A stretch of 64,000 nt of DNA from Anaerolineaceae bacterium (GTDB lineage Bacteria > Chloroflexota > Anaerolineae > Aggregatilineales > Phototrophicaceae): contig JAPOVC010000006.1 in the NCBI GenBank assembly GCA_026708325.1, positions 180,817 through 244,816 of the forward strand. The letters are read 5' to 3'. Position numbers and translations under genes: made by a program. The notes beneath the pieces are model-generated. The model did not search any database, was not told the DNA's origin, and worked only from the letters and a program-made list of their open reading frames with translations. Positions 26,963 to 35,479 of this stretch are shown piece by piece; the first letter of the stretch is position 1; each line of letters opens with the position of its first letter.

Positions 26963-29518
26963 TCAGGCGCGCAGGGTCGCGCCGAGTTGATTTTCGGCGG
27001 CGCGCACGATTTTGCGATGCACCTTCGCCACCTCACGGTCGGTCAGGGTGCGGGCGTCGGTCTGGTAGACGAGGTTGAAGGCCAGGCTCTTGTGGCCGGG
27101 CGGGACGGGATCGCCGGTGTAGACGTCGAAGAGGCGCAGGTCCTGCAACAGGTCTCCGCCGGCGCGGCGCAGGACCGTCTCAACATCCGCCGCCGACACG
27201 TCTTCACGCAAGACCAGCGCGACGTCCTGGTAGACGGGCGGCGTGAGCGGCAGGGACTGCAGGGGGTAGCTGCGCCAGCTGCTGCGTTCCAGCAGCCGCT
27301 CCAGGTCCAGTTCGGCGACCAGCACGGGAGCGTCGCGCAGGTCGAAGGCCTGCGCCACCAGGGGGTGCAACTCGCCGGCGTGGCCGAGCATATCATCCTG
27401 ACTGCGAATCGCCGCCGAGCGACCTGGGTGAAAGGCGGGGTGTTCGCCGCGGCCCCACTGGACGCCCGGGACCTTGAAACTATCCAGCAGCCGGTCAAGC
27501 ACGCCCTTGAGATCGAAGAAGTCGAGTTGTCCGTCATCGGAGTCGCCCTGCCAGTCCGGCAAGCGCCGCCGACCGGTCATGAGCAGGGCCAGACGCCGCG
27601 GTTCGCGGGGCAGGTCCTCGCCCGCCTGCGGCAGGTAGACCTGGCCGATTTCGAAGACCTGCTGCGACTCGCGCCAGCGCGCGTTGGCGGCGGCGCTGTC
27701 AAGCAATTGCGTGAGCAGGGTATGGCGCAACACACGCTTTTCCGGCGCGACGGGGTTGAGCAATTCGACGTAGGGCTGCGTGTGAAAACCGGGTCCGCCG
27801 CCAGGCGTTAGCAGAGCCTCGCGTTCCGGTGAACTGAAGCGGTGGCTGATGTTTTCCCGCAGGCCAAGCGTCGCCAGCAGATCCCGCAGCAACTCCTCAT
27901 GCTCCAGCGCCAGGTCCACGTGCAGGGGCGGCAATTCATCGTCGACCATGCTGTCCGGGATGCGGTCGTAGCCGTAGATTCGCGCCAGTTCCTCTATCAG
28001 GTCGGCCTGGCCGGTGACGGCTTCGCTGCTGATGTCGAGGCGGTGTTCCGGCACCGTCACCTCCAGCTGATTCGCCCCCACGTTCACCGCGAATTCGAGA
28101 CGGCGCAGGATGGCGGCGGCCTCCTCCGCCGTGAAGTCCACGCCCATGATGCGCTGGATTTCGGCGACGGTCAGCGCGACCTGCACCGGCTCCGGCGGCA
28201 GGGGATAGTCGTCGACGATCCCGACGGCGACCGTACCGCCGCCGTGGCGGCGCATCAGTTCGATGCCGCGCCTCACCCCGTCCGCTGCGACGGCCGGGTG
28301 GACGCCGCGGCTGAAACGAACGCCGGCGTCGGTGATGACTTTTTGCGACTGCATCGTGCGGCGGATGTTGACGGGGTTCCAGTTGGCGGCCTCGAGCAGC
28401 ACGTTGCGCGTGTTTTCGTCGATCTCCGTCTCGGCGCCGCCGATGATGCCCCCCAGACTGAGGATGCCGGCGGAATCCAGCAGGATGATGTCGTGCGCTT
28501 CCAGCTCACGCCTTGCGCCTTCCAGCGTGGTCAGGGTCTCGCCGGGCTGCGCATGGCGCGTCGTGATGGTGGGCGGGGAGCCGCCGGCGCGCGCCAGCAG
28601 CTTGTCGTAATCGAAGGCATGCAGGGGCTGGCCCAGCTCGAAGGTGATGTAGTTGGTTACGTCGACGATGTTGTTGATAGGCCGCTGACCCACCAGGCGC
28701 AGGCGCTGTTGCAGCCACAGGGGCGAGGGCCCGACCTGAGTGTCTCGCAGGAGGGCGAGCGTGAAGCGGGGGTTCAGGGCCGGCTCTTCGATACGAGTGG
28801 CGGCCTGATCCTCGATCGGAGGACCTTCGGCGAGAACGTCCATGGCGGGCATTCGCAGCGGCCTGTCCAGCAGGGCGGCGACCTCGCGCGCCACACCGAG
28901 GATGCTGAAGCAGCGCGCCAGGTTAGGCGTCAGTTCGATATCGAACACCACGTCGCCAAGCACGTCCTGCAGGGGCGTGCCGGGCCGAAAGCTGCCGTCG
29001 TCCTCCAGCAGCAGGATGCCCTCATGCTCGTCGGAGAGCCCCAGTTCCTTTTCGGAGCAGACCATGCTGCGATTGGGGATTCCGCGCAGGGCGCGCTCCC
29101 TGAGTCGCAGGCGTTTGGGCGTTTCGCTGTGGCCGTCCCACAATTCGGCGCCTTCCATGGCGAAGGGGGCCCAGAGGGACGGCTCGAGCGGCCCTGCGCC
29201 CTTGTAGTCAAACAGGTTGGCCGCGCCGGTGACGCATTGCTCCAGGGTGTCGCCGCCGTAGTCGACCATGGCGAGCACGAGGCGATCGGCATTGGGGTGG
29301 GCGCGCACTTCGCGGATGGCGCCCAGCAGCAGCCTGTCGCGGTCCCAGACCAGATGGTCCGAGGGCGGCCAGCGCACGCCCTCGACCGCGCCCTGGGGCA
29401 GACCAAGATAGTTGATGGCGGCGACCTCAAGGCCGGCCAGGGTCAGGCGCTCGGCCAGCCATTCAGGCGGAACGTCGACGTCGACCAGGTCGCGCAGCCA
29501 GGAAAGGGGGACCAGCAT
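26963..29518 (-). CDS. pheT: Phenylalanine-tRNA ligase beta subunit
   Basis: 851 residues, structural and editing subunit of the alpha2-beta2 synthetase. Order of domains: N-terminal LVPLSWLRDLV, tRNA-binding EMAP-like domain (about 60-150, LLGAIREVRAHPNADRLVLAMVD), B3/B4 editing domain (about 210-390), B5 (about 400-480), core (about 500-720) and FDX-ACB at the end (PLTPPVYQDVALVL to the C-terminus). ATG 29518 has AAGGAG upstream. It is separated from pheS by an inserted channel gene of 127 codons, which is unusual. Confidence 0.97.
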   Translation of the reverse strand: MLVPLSWLRDLVDVDVPPEWLAERLTLAGLEVAAINYLGLPQGAVEGVRWPPSDHLVWDRDRLLLGAIREVRAHPNADRLVLAMVDYGGDTLEQCVTGAANLFDYKGAGPLEPSLWAPFAMEGAELWDGHSETPKRLRLRERALRGIPNRSMVCSEKELGLSDEHEGILLLEDDGSFRPGTPLQDVLGDVVFDIELTPNLARCFSILGVAREVAALLDRPLRMPAMDVLAEGPPIEDQAATRIEEPALNPRFTLALLRDTQVGPSPLWLQQRLRLVGQRPINNIVDVTNYITFELGQPLHAFDYDKLLARAGGSPPTITTRHAQPGETLTTLEGARRELEAHDIILLDSAGILSLGGIIGGAETEIDENTRNVLLEAANWNPVNIRRTMQSQKVITDAGVRFSRGVHPAVAADGVRRGIELMRRHGGGTVAVGIVDDYPLPPEPVQVALTVAEIQRIMGVDFTAEEAAAILRRLEFAVNVGANQLEVTVPEHRLDISSEAVTGQADLIEELARIYGYDRIPDSMVDDELPPLHVDLALEHEELLRDLLATLGLRENISHRFSSPEREALLTPGGGPGFHTQPYVELLNPVAPEKRVLRHTLLTQLLDSAAANARWRESQQVFEIGQVYLPQAGEDLPREPRRLALLMTGRRRLPDWQGDSDDGQLDFFDLKGVLDRLLDSFKVPGVQWGRGEHPAFHPGRSAAIRSQDDMLGHAGELHPLVAQAFDLRDAPVLVAELDLERLLERSSWRSYPLQSLPLTPPVYQDVALVLREDVSAADVETVLRRAGGDLLQDLRLFDVYTGDPVPPGHKSLAFNLVYQTDARTLTDREVAKVHRKIVRAAENQLGATLRA

Positions 29519-29573
29519 GATTTCTCCTTACAGGCTCAACTGGCGGGGGCGGACAAATGACCGGCCCGGGGCA

Positions 29574-29957
29574 TCAGGCGTCCTCCGCGGGCGAGCGGCG
29601 CAGCAGGCCCGCCGGGCCCGGCAGGGCGGGGCCGCGCGCTTCGGCGATCAGCGCCACGAAACTTCCGATAATGCCGAGGCCGACGAGGATATAGAACATG
29701 GTGAAGAGTTTGGCGGCGTCGCTCTGCGGGGCGAGGTCGCCGTAGCCCACGGTCGTCAGGGTGATGATGGTGAAGTAGAAGGCGTCGAGCCAACGCCAGC
29801 CTTCGACTGTGCGATAGAAGACCGCGCCGAGGACGATGATGACCAGGGTGGCGTAAACCAGACCGCGGGTGCGCGGCTCCCGCAGCGCCCGCCATGCGGC
29901 GCGGCGCACGTGGGCGGACATCAACCAGATGGCGAAGATGATCGGAATGGCGGGCAT
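29574..29957 (-). CDS. Two-TM potassium channel subunit
   Basis: 127 residues with TM1 at about 33-49, a pore helix and selectivity filter TTVGYGD (residues 68-74), and TM2 at about 85-104. A further hydrophobic stretch lies at residues 2-13. The filter is the perfect K-selective signature, so this is an ion-channel (Ion_trans_2) subunit that would work as a tetramer. No regulatory RCK domain follows. ATG 29957 with AGGAGG. It lies between pheS (32-base gap) and pheT (55-base gap), so its expression would follow tRNA-Phe charging. Confidence 0.93.
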   Translation of the reverse strand: MPAIPIIFAIWLMSAHVRRAAWRALREPRTRGLVYATLVIIVLGAVFYRTVEGWRWLDAFYFTIITLTTVGYGDLAPQSDAAKLFTMFYILVGLGIIGSFVALIAEARGPALPGPAGLLRRSPAEDA

Positions 29958-29989
29958 GGCGGCCTCCTGCGCGGGTCCGAAGTGCCGGT

Positions 29990-31024
29990 TCAGAATTGCT
30001 CAAGGAAACGCAGATCGTTGCCCCAGAAATAGCGAATGTCATGGATGTCGTGGCGCAACATGGCGCTGCGTTCCGGCCCCATGCCGAAGGCGAAACCGCT
30101 CCACTCGGAGGGGTCGTAGCCGCCATTGCGCAGCACGGTGGGATGCACCATGCCGCTGCCGGCGATCTCCAGCCAGCCGCTGTACTTGCAGACGCGGCAA
30201 CCGGCGCCGTCGCAGAGGAAGCACTCGACGTCGATCTCCATGCTGGGTTCGGTGAAGGGGAAGTAGGAGGCGCGGTAGCGGACGCGTGCGTTTTCACCGA
30301 ACATGCGGCGGGCGAAGGCCGCGACCGTGCCCTTTAGGTCGGTCATGCGGATGCCGCGGCCGACGGCCAGGCCCTCCACCTGATGGAACTGCACCTCACT
30401 GCGCGCGGTGATCTGCTCGTAGCGATAGCACATGCCGGGCAGGATGACGCGCAGGGGACGCGTGCCGCCGGCGCCGAGATCGCGCATGGCGCGGATCTGG
30501 CCCGGTGAGGTATGGGTGCGCAGGATCACGCCGGGCGTGGTCGTATAGAAGGAGTCCTGCATGTCGCGCGCCGGGTGGTGCGGCGGGAAGTTCAGGTACT
30601 GGAAGTTGTACTCGTCGGTCTCGACGTCGCGGCTGCGATAGACCTGGAATCCCATTTCCCCCCAGATGCGCGCGAATTCGCGCAGGATGCGGGTGGAGGG
30701 GTGCAGGCCGCCGGCCTGGCGCTGGCGGCCTGGCAAGGTCACGTCGATGAATCCGCTTTCGAGGTCGAGCAGCAGTTCGGCGGCGCAAATGGCCTCCTCG
30801 CGTTCCTCCTGCGCGTGGGTCAGCAACTGGCGGATCTCGTTGGCGCGTTTGCCCCAGGCCGCTCGCGTTTCCTGCGGCAACTGGCCGGTGGCGCGCAGAC
30901 TGGCGGTGATGGCGCCGCGGCGTCCCAGCCAGGCGCTCTGCCATGCGTCCAGCGCCTCGCTGCTGTCGCTGGCGGCGAGGGCCTCCAGGGCGTCGGCATA
31001 CTGCGCTTCCAGTGTTTCGAGCAT
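29990..31024 (-). CDS. pheS: Phenylalanine-tRNA ligase alpha subunit
   Basis: 344 residues, catalytic subunit. The coiled-coil N-terminus (about 1-90) is followed by the class II core: motif 2 region with CYRYEQITARSEVQFHQVEGL, and motif 3 with GFAFGMGPERSAMLRH near the end. A CFLCDGAGCRVCKYSGWLE segment typical of bacterial PheS lies just before. ATG 31024 is preferred, with GGAGAGGA upstream, to an upstream in-frame start at 31096 that would lie in the terminator of the T-box leader. Confidence 0.97.
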   Translation of the reverse strand: MLETLEAQYADALEALAASDSSEALDAWQSAWLGRRGAITASLRATGQLPQETRAAWGKRANEIRQLLTHAQEEREEAICAAELLLDLESGFIDVTLPGRQRQAGGLHPSTRILREFARIWGEMGFQVYRSRDVETDEYNFQYLNFPPHHPARDMQDSFYTTTPGVILRTHTSPGQIRAMRDLGAGGTRPLRVILPGMCYRYEQITARSEVQFHQVEGLAVGRGIRMTDLKGTVAAFARRMFGENARVRYRASYFPFTEPSMEIDVECFLCDGAGCRVCKYSGWLEIAGSGMVHPTVLRNGGYDPSEWSGFAFGMGPERSAMLRHDIHDIRYFWGNDLRFLEQF

Positions 31025-31094
31025 GGTCCTCTCCCCTTCCTCCTGCGGCAGGTCGAGCAGACCTGTTTTCAGCTCTTCGCCAGTGGCGGGATAC

Positions 31095-31344
31095 AAAAAC
31101 TCCCGCCCCGGTCAGGGACGGGAGTCAGAATTCCCGCGGTACCACCCTGGTTGGTCGCTACAGCGACCCGCTCTGCATGCCTGGTAACGCCGGCGGGCGG
31201 AGCAGGCTACTGACCCCGGTGGCGGGGCGTTCCCCTGTCAGCTCGGGAGGGAATTCCGCGGCTGCGCGTCTGCCCGGGCTTGCAGTCAGGACCCCGGCTC
31301 CCTGAAGACGCCTGCGCCACGGACTGTCTCCGTCGTGGCCGTTG
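31095..31344 (-). promoter_or_regulatory. T-box leader (tRNA-Phe sensing) of the pheS operon
   Basis: The T-box AGGGTGGTACCGCGG is at 31148-31134 (minus strand). It is followed by a terminator: ACTCCCGTCCC (31125-31115) pairs over 11 bp (one G-U) with GGGGCGGGAGT (31109-31099) around a 5-base loop, then five Ts. The T-box half can instead pair upstream as antiterminator. Further 5', GGTCGC-TGTA-GCGACC forms a hairpin, and GTGGCG near 31320 can pair with CGCCAC near 31221 to close stem I. A TTC at 31253-31251, on the 3' side of that stem, is the candidate specifier. Known for aminoacyl-tRNA ligase genes; uncharged tRNA-Phe should allow readthrough. Confidence 0.88.
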
Positions 31345-31350
31345 CGCGCC

Positions 31351-31379
31351 AGTATGCCGACCGCGGGGAGGAATGTAAA
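31351..31379 (-). promoter_or_regulatory. Candidate promoter of the T-box/pheS transcript
   Basis: On the minus strand TTTACA (31379-31374) and CATACT (31356-31351) are separated by 17 bases. Both match the sigma70 consensus at most positions. Transcription would begin near 31344, just upstream of the closing helix of stem I, which is where a T-box leader should start. Confidence 0.6.
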
Positions 31380-31539
31380 GCGTGAGTCCCGGGCAGTTCG
31401 CGATGGCTGAGGGGCCCCGTCGCTTTGCGTTGCGGGTGTGCCTGATGGCCGGGATCAGGCCCGGGGCAAGGGGACCGTGGACGGCTGCGCGGGTCAGGGG
31501 CAGGCGTATCGCCCTGTTGTTAGCCCTGCGCAAAGGCGA

Positions 31540-31567
31540 TTGAAGACATTTCCAGATTGTGTAAAAT
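31540..31567 (+). promoter_or_regulatory. Candidate promoter of the HNH endonuclease gene
   Basis: TTGAAG (31540-31545), 16 bases, TAAAAT (31562-31567). It lies 36 bases before the start ATG at 31603. The stretch from 31380 to 31540 contains nothing else that I can identify. Confidence 0.5.
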
Positions 31568-31602
31568 CGCGATGCAGGCGATCCTGGCGGAGCGGGCGAG
31601 GA

Positions 31603-32136
31603 ATGATCAACGGACGGGTGCTCTTGCTCAATGGCAGCAGTTGGGAGCCGCTGGCCGTCATCAGCGTGCCGCGCGCCATGAACCTCCTGCTGGCCGGCAA
31701 GGCCTTCACCGTGGAAGAGAGCGGTCGCTTTCTGCGTACGGTGAGCCAGCGCTTCGCCGTGCCCTCGGTCATCGCCCTGCGCACTTTCATCAACGTGCCG
31801 CGGCGTCGCGCCAGCTGGAGTCGCAAGGGTGTGATGATCCGCGACAATTACACCTGCATTTACTGCGGCGCGCGCGCCGGCAGCCTGCAGCGGGGCAAGG
31901 TGCTGGCGCGCAGCGACCTGACCATCGACCATATCCTGCCGCGTTCGCGCGGCGGGCGCGACCAGTGGACGAACACGGCCTGCGCCTGCACGGCCTGCAA
32001 CCACCGCAAGGGCGACCGCCTGCCGCACGAGGCCGGCATGAAGCTGCGCAGCGAGCCGCGCACGCCTCGCACCAGCTATCTGGTCATCGCCGTTGGCAGC
32101 GGTCAGGACTCCTGGAAGCAGTACATCGAATTCTAG
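31603..32136 (+). CDS. HNH endonuclease family protein
   Basis: 177 residues. The HNH core is complete: Cys85 and Cys88 (TCIYCG) and Cys129 and Cys132 (CTACNHRKG) make a zinc site, and the active site has Asp109-His110 (LTIDHILPRSRGG), Asn124 and His134. The first 60 residues (VLLLNGSSWEPLAVISVPRAMNLLLAGKA) are typical of a widespread stand-alone bacterial HNH family, McrA-like, with unknown biological role (DNA repair or defence suggested). ATG 31603 has AGCGGGCGAGGA upstream. Divergent from pheS. A hairpin without a T-run at 32161-32178 follows. Confidence 0.9.
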   Translation: MINGRVLLLNGSSWEPLAVISVPRAMNLLLAGKAFTVEESGRFLRTVSQRFAVPSVIALRTFINVPRRRASWSRKGVMIRDNYTCIYCGARAGSLQRGKVLARSDLTIDHILPRSRGGRDQWTNTACACTACNHRKGDRLPHEAGMKLRSEPRTPRTSYLVIAVGSGQDSWKQYIEF

Positions 32137-32160
32137 ACAGAGCTGACCATGCCAGCCAGA

Positions 32161-32178
32161 AAGCAGGGCAGCCTGCTT
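32161..32178 (+). terminator. Possible weak terminator hairpin after the HNH gene
   Basis: AAGCAGG (32161-32167), loop GCAG, CCTGCTT (32172-32178). The stem is 7 bp and perfect, but only a few Ts follow, so it may be a partial terminator or just an RNA 3' end. Confidence 0.4.
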
Positions 32179-32220
32179 CCTTCAGGATGACATTTTCAGC
32201 TTCTCTTTGGTGGTAATTTG

Positions 32221-32249
32221 TTGGCAGAAGCGACCCGAGTCGCTATGCT
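32221..32249 (+). promoter_or_regulatory. Candidate promoter of the family 5 binding-protein gene
   Basis: TTGGCA (32221-32226), 17 bases, TATGCT (32244-32249). The -35 is the same hexamer as that of rplI. The start ATG is 34 bases downstream of the -10. Confidence 0.65.
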
Positions 32250-32282
32250 TCCCACACTCGAATATTGTAGGAGATTTTGACG

Positions 32283-34055
32283 ATGAAACATTCACGTATC
32301 CGTTTTACCGGCCTGATACTGGCATTGCTGCTGACACTGACGGTCAGCTTGGTGTCCGCGCAGGGCATACCGGATGTGCCACGCGAGGACACTGTCATCC
32401 TCGACATTGACGGCGGCGCCGCCACCAACCGCGCCCCCTTCAGTCACAACCAGCTCTTTGGCGGTTCCTCGGCCGGGGGCAACGTGGGCACCGGTCAGGT
32501 GGTCTATGAACCGCTCTTCGTGCTGAACTACGAAAGCGGCGAGATCGAACCCTGGATCGGTGAGAGCATGACTCCTTCCGAAGACATGTTGACCTGGACC
32601 CTGAAATTGCGTGACGGGGTTTGGTGGCAGGATGGCGAAACGCTCGATGCTGACGACGTCGTGTGGACGTTGAACCTGCTGCTGAATGACGAAACGGGAC
32701 GTCTGTCGGGCGCCGCTGCCATTCAGAGCTGGACCCAGTCGGTGGAAAAGGTTGACGATCTGACGGTGCAGTTCAACCTGAAGAGACCCAACCCTCGCTA
32801 CCTGCTGGACTACTATTCCGTGAAGATTGGCGGCAGTTTCCTGCCCATGCCGGAGCATCACTGGTCGCAGATTGAAGATCTCTTCGCCTATGCCAATTTC
32901 GACCTCGAAAACGGCCATCCACTGGGCAGCGGTCCCTACAAGATGATTAGCGCCAGCGAGAACGAATTCATCTACGACCGCGATGACAACTGGTGGGGCG
33001 CGGCCAGCGGCTACTTCCCGCTTCCCGAGCCGAAACGTCTGATCTGGGTGCACACCGGCAACGATGACGTGCGCTCCCTTCTGGCCATCGACAACCAGTT
33101 GGACAGCGTGATGGACATCACCGTCGGCGCCTGGGACGTCATTCGGGCGCAGAATCCGAACTTCGTCACCTGGACCGAGGGCGCGCCCTACGTCTGGTTT
33201 GGCCCCTGCGCGCGGCGTCTTGCCGTCAACCACACGGTCGATCCCTGGGGCGACCCGGAGATGCGCTGGGTCCTGAGCCACGCCACCGACCGCAGCGAGG
33301 TGGTGCGCATCGCCTATGAGGGCGTCACCGTGCCTTCGCGCACCAACTTCCCCGAATATGGCGGTCTGCAGGTCTTCATCAACGCGATGGAAGAGGCCGG
33401 ACTGACCCAGTCCCCGGTGGCGAACCTGGAAGCGGCGCAAGCGATCCTCGAGAGCAAGGGTTACGCGAAGAACGATGCCGGCATCTATGCGAAAGACGGT
33501 GTGGAACTTGGCATCGACATTCAGACCCATGAAGGCTTCATCGAGAAACGGCGCATCGCCGAGAATCTCGTCGAGCAATGGCGCCAGTTCGGCATCGGCG
33601 CGACGCAGACCAACGTGGCCGGCGGCACCTGGGAGGACAACCGTTCGGTGGGCAACTTCGAGGCCTCGGGTGACTGGCACCAGTGCGGCTCCATCAACGA
33701 GCCCTGGGCCGGGATGGACCGCGACAACGTGGCCTGGTTGGCGCCGATTGGCGAGCGCGCACCTGGCAATCTTGGGCGCTGGAGCGGTGAACAGGCCGAG
33801 GCCTACAGCGCCATCGTCGACCAGATCGGCACCATGCCACTGAATGACCCGGCCATCATGCCGCTCTTCATGGAGGCCATGGGCATCTGGTACGAGGAAC
33901 TGCCGACCCTGCCCATCACCCAGGCGACCAAGTTAATCCCCTTCAACGAGACCTACTGGACCGGCTGGCCGACGGCGGAGAACAACTACTTCCACGCGCC
34001 GACCTGGTGGCACAGCACGGCCAAGATCATCCTGAACCTGAAGAAGGCGGGCTAA
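32283..34055 (+). CDS. ABC transporter solute-binding protein, family 5 (peptide/nickel/oligosaccharide)
   Basis: 590 residues with signal peptide MKHSRIRFTGLILALLLTLTVSLVSA (cleavage before QGIPD). ATG 32283 with AGGAG upstream. Characteristic SBP_bac_5 elements are YEPLFVLNYESGEIEPWIGESM, WTLKLRDGVWWQDGETLDADDVVWTL and the GSGPYKM segment. The ligand may be a peptide or, as often in Chloroflexota, an oligosaccharide; the following sulfatases suggest a sulfated glycan, but this is a guess. There is no permease or ATPase alongside, so it is an orphan binding protein. A good terminator follows at 34084-34116. Confidence 0.92.
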   Translation: MKHSRIRFTGLILALLLTLTVSLVSAQGIPDVPREDTVILDIDGGAATNRAPFSHNQLFGGSSAGGNVGTGQVVYEPLFVLNYESGEIEPWIGESMTPSEDMLTWTLKLRDGVWWQDGETLDADDVVWTLNLLLNDETGRLSGAAAIQSWTQSVEKVDDLTVQFNLKRPNPRYLLDYYSVKIGGSFLPMPEHHWSQIEDLFAYANFDLENGHPLGSGPYKMISASENEFIYDRDDNWWGAASGYFPLPEPKRLIWVHTGNDDVRSLLAIDNQLDSVMDITVGAWDVIRAQNPNFVTWTEGAPYVWFGPCARRLAVNHTVDPWGDPEMRWVLSHATDRSEVVRIAYEGVTVPSRTNFPEYGGLQVFINAMEEAGLTQSPVANLEAAQAILESKGYAKNDAGIYAKDGVELGIDIQTHEGFIEKRRIAENLVEQWRQFGIGATQTNVAGGTWEDNRSVGNFEASGDWHQCGSINEPWAGMDRDNVAWLAPIGERAPGNLGRWSGEQAEAYSAIVDQIGTMPLNDPAIMPLFMEAMGIWYEELPTLPITQATKLIPFNETYWTGWPTAENNYFHAPTWWHSTAKIILNLKKAG

Positions 34056-34083
34056 CGCCTGACAGGTTCTTCAGATTTGAGAG

Positions 34084-34116
34084 CCCGGCTACCCCCTGGT
34101 GGCCGGGTTTCTTTTT
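34084..34116 (+). terminator. Intrinsic terminator after the family 5 binding protein
   Basis: CCCGGCTACC (34084-34093) pairs with GGTGGCCGGG (34098-34107), one G-U, loop CCCT, followed by TTTCTTTTT (34108-34116). It is only 17 bases before the sulfatase start, so readthrough must be partial or the sulfatase has its own weak promoter. Confidence 0.85.
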
Positions 34117-34132
34117 CAGTTGCAGAGGTATT

Positions 34133-35455
34133 ATGAGCAAAAGACCGAACGTCATCTGGATCTTCGGGGACCAGCACCGGGCGCAGTCGCTCGGTTACAT
34201 GGGCGACCCCAACGTATCGACGCCGCATCTCAACCGCCTGGCGGATGAAGGCATCACTTTCACCACTGCGGTGGCCGGCTTCCCGCTCTGCTCGCCCTTC
34301 CGTGGCGCGCTGATCAGCGGGCAGTACCCGCACCGGGTGACGCCGGGTCACCAGACGCAGCTGGACCCCTCGCTGCCGACGGTGGCGACAGCCTTCAACG
34401 AGGCGGGCTATCACACGGCGTGGTACGGCAAGTGGCACATCGACGGGGCGCAGGAGCGGGACGGACGGACGGCGCTGCACATCATTCCGCCGGAACGCCG
34501 CGGGCACTTCAGGAAGTGGATTGGCTACGAGAACAACGCGCCGCAGTTCGACTGCTGGGTACATGGCGGGGAGGGGGAGGAGGCCTTCCACTACCGGCTG
34601 CCGGGCTACGAGACGGACGCGTTGACGGACCTGTTCATCGAGCATCTGCGGGAGCGGGCGCAGGAGGAAGAGCCCTTTTTCGCGGGGCTGTCGGTGATCC
34701 CGCCGCACGACCCCTATCACGCGCCGCCGGAATACATGGAGCGACACATTCCGGCTCAGGTGCAGTTGCGCCCCAACGTGCCGGACATTCCGCACATTGT
34801 GGAGCGGGCGCGGCAGGATCTGGCGGGCTACCACGCGATGATCGAGAATCTTGACTGGAACGTGGGGCGCATCCGCGCAGCACTGGAGGAGCTGGGCCTC
34901 TACGAGAACACACACCTGTTGTTTTTCTCGGACCACGGCGACATGCACGGCTCGCATGGCCAGTTCCGCAAGACCTCGCCCTGGGAGGAGTCGCTGCGCA
35001 TTCCCTTCATCATCGGTGGCGGACCGCACCGCTACCATCACAACTCGGGCTTTCATGAAGTGCCGATCAACCACGTCGACATCGCGCCGACGTCGCTGGG
35101 ACTGTGCGGCATCGACGCGCCGGGTTGGATGCAGGGCACGGACTATTCGGGTTATCGACTGCGGCACAAGACCATCGGCAGTGAGCCGGACAGCGCCTAC
35201 CTGCAGGCGGTAGTCCCGACCGGCTATGCGCATACCATGGACAGGCCCTGGCGCGGCATCGTGACGCGCGACAACTGGAAATTCACGGTGCTGGAAGGTC
35301 AGCCCTGGCTGCTCTTCAACCTGAACGAGGACCCTTACGAGCAGGCCAACCACGCGCACAACTCGCTGTACCATGCCGAGCGGCGCCAGCTGCAGGCGCG
35401 CCTGAAGGAATGGATCGACCAAACGGGCGACAGCTTCCGCATGCCCGCTCCCTGA
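34133..35455 (+). CDS. Sulfatase (type I), copy 1
   Basis: 440 residues, alkaline-phosphatase fold. The formylglycine site is Cys53-Ser-Pro-Phe-Arg57 in PLCSPFRGALISGQYPH, so a formylglycine-generating enzyme should activate it. Metal ligands: Asp13-Gln14 (FGDQH) and FSDHGDMHGSHGQF later. WYGKWHIDG gives the usual Lys/His. ATG 34133 has AGAGG upstream; no signal peptide is visible, so the enzyme is probably cytoplasmic and acts on imported sulfated molecules. The neighbouring copy is the same length and almost identical. The substrate is unknown. Confidence 0.94.
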   Translation: MSKRPNVIWIFGDQHRAQSLGYMGDPNVSTPHLNRLADEGITFTTAVAGFPLCSPFRGALISGQYPHRVTPGHQTQLDPSLPTVATAFNEAGYHTAWYGKWHIDGAQERDGRTALHIIPPERRGHFRKWIGYENNAPQFDCWVHGGEGEEAFHYRLPGYETDALTDLFIEHLRERAQEEEPFFAGLSVIPPHDPYHAPPEYMERHIPAQVQLRPNVPDIPHIVERARQDLAGYHAMIENLDWNVGRIRAALEELGLYENTHLLFFSDHGDMHGSHGQFRKTSPWEESLRIPFIIGGGPHRYHHNSGFHEVPINHVDIAPTSLGLCGIDAPGWMQGTDYSGYRLRHKTIGSEPDSAYLQAVVPTGYAHTMDRPWRGIVTRDNWKFTVLEGQPWLLFNLNEDPYEQANHAHNSLYHAERRQLQARLKEWIDQTGDSFRMPAP

Positions 35456-35479
35456 TTTGCATCAATGGCAGAGGATGAC

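Noticed and set aside
31096..31125. Simple terminator of some upstream gene
   Set aside because: It belongs to the T-box leader of pheS: the conserved T-box lies directly upstream and the strand is that of pheS.
35465..35479. Sulfatase copy 2 starting at ATG 35465
   Set aside because: The ribosome site is placed for ATG 35480, which also matches the start of copy 1.
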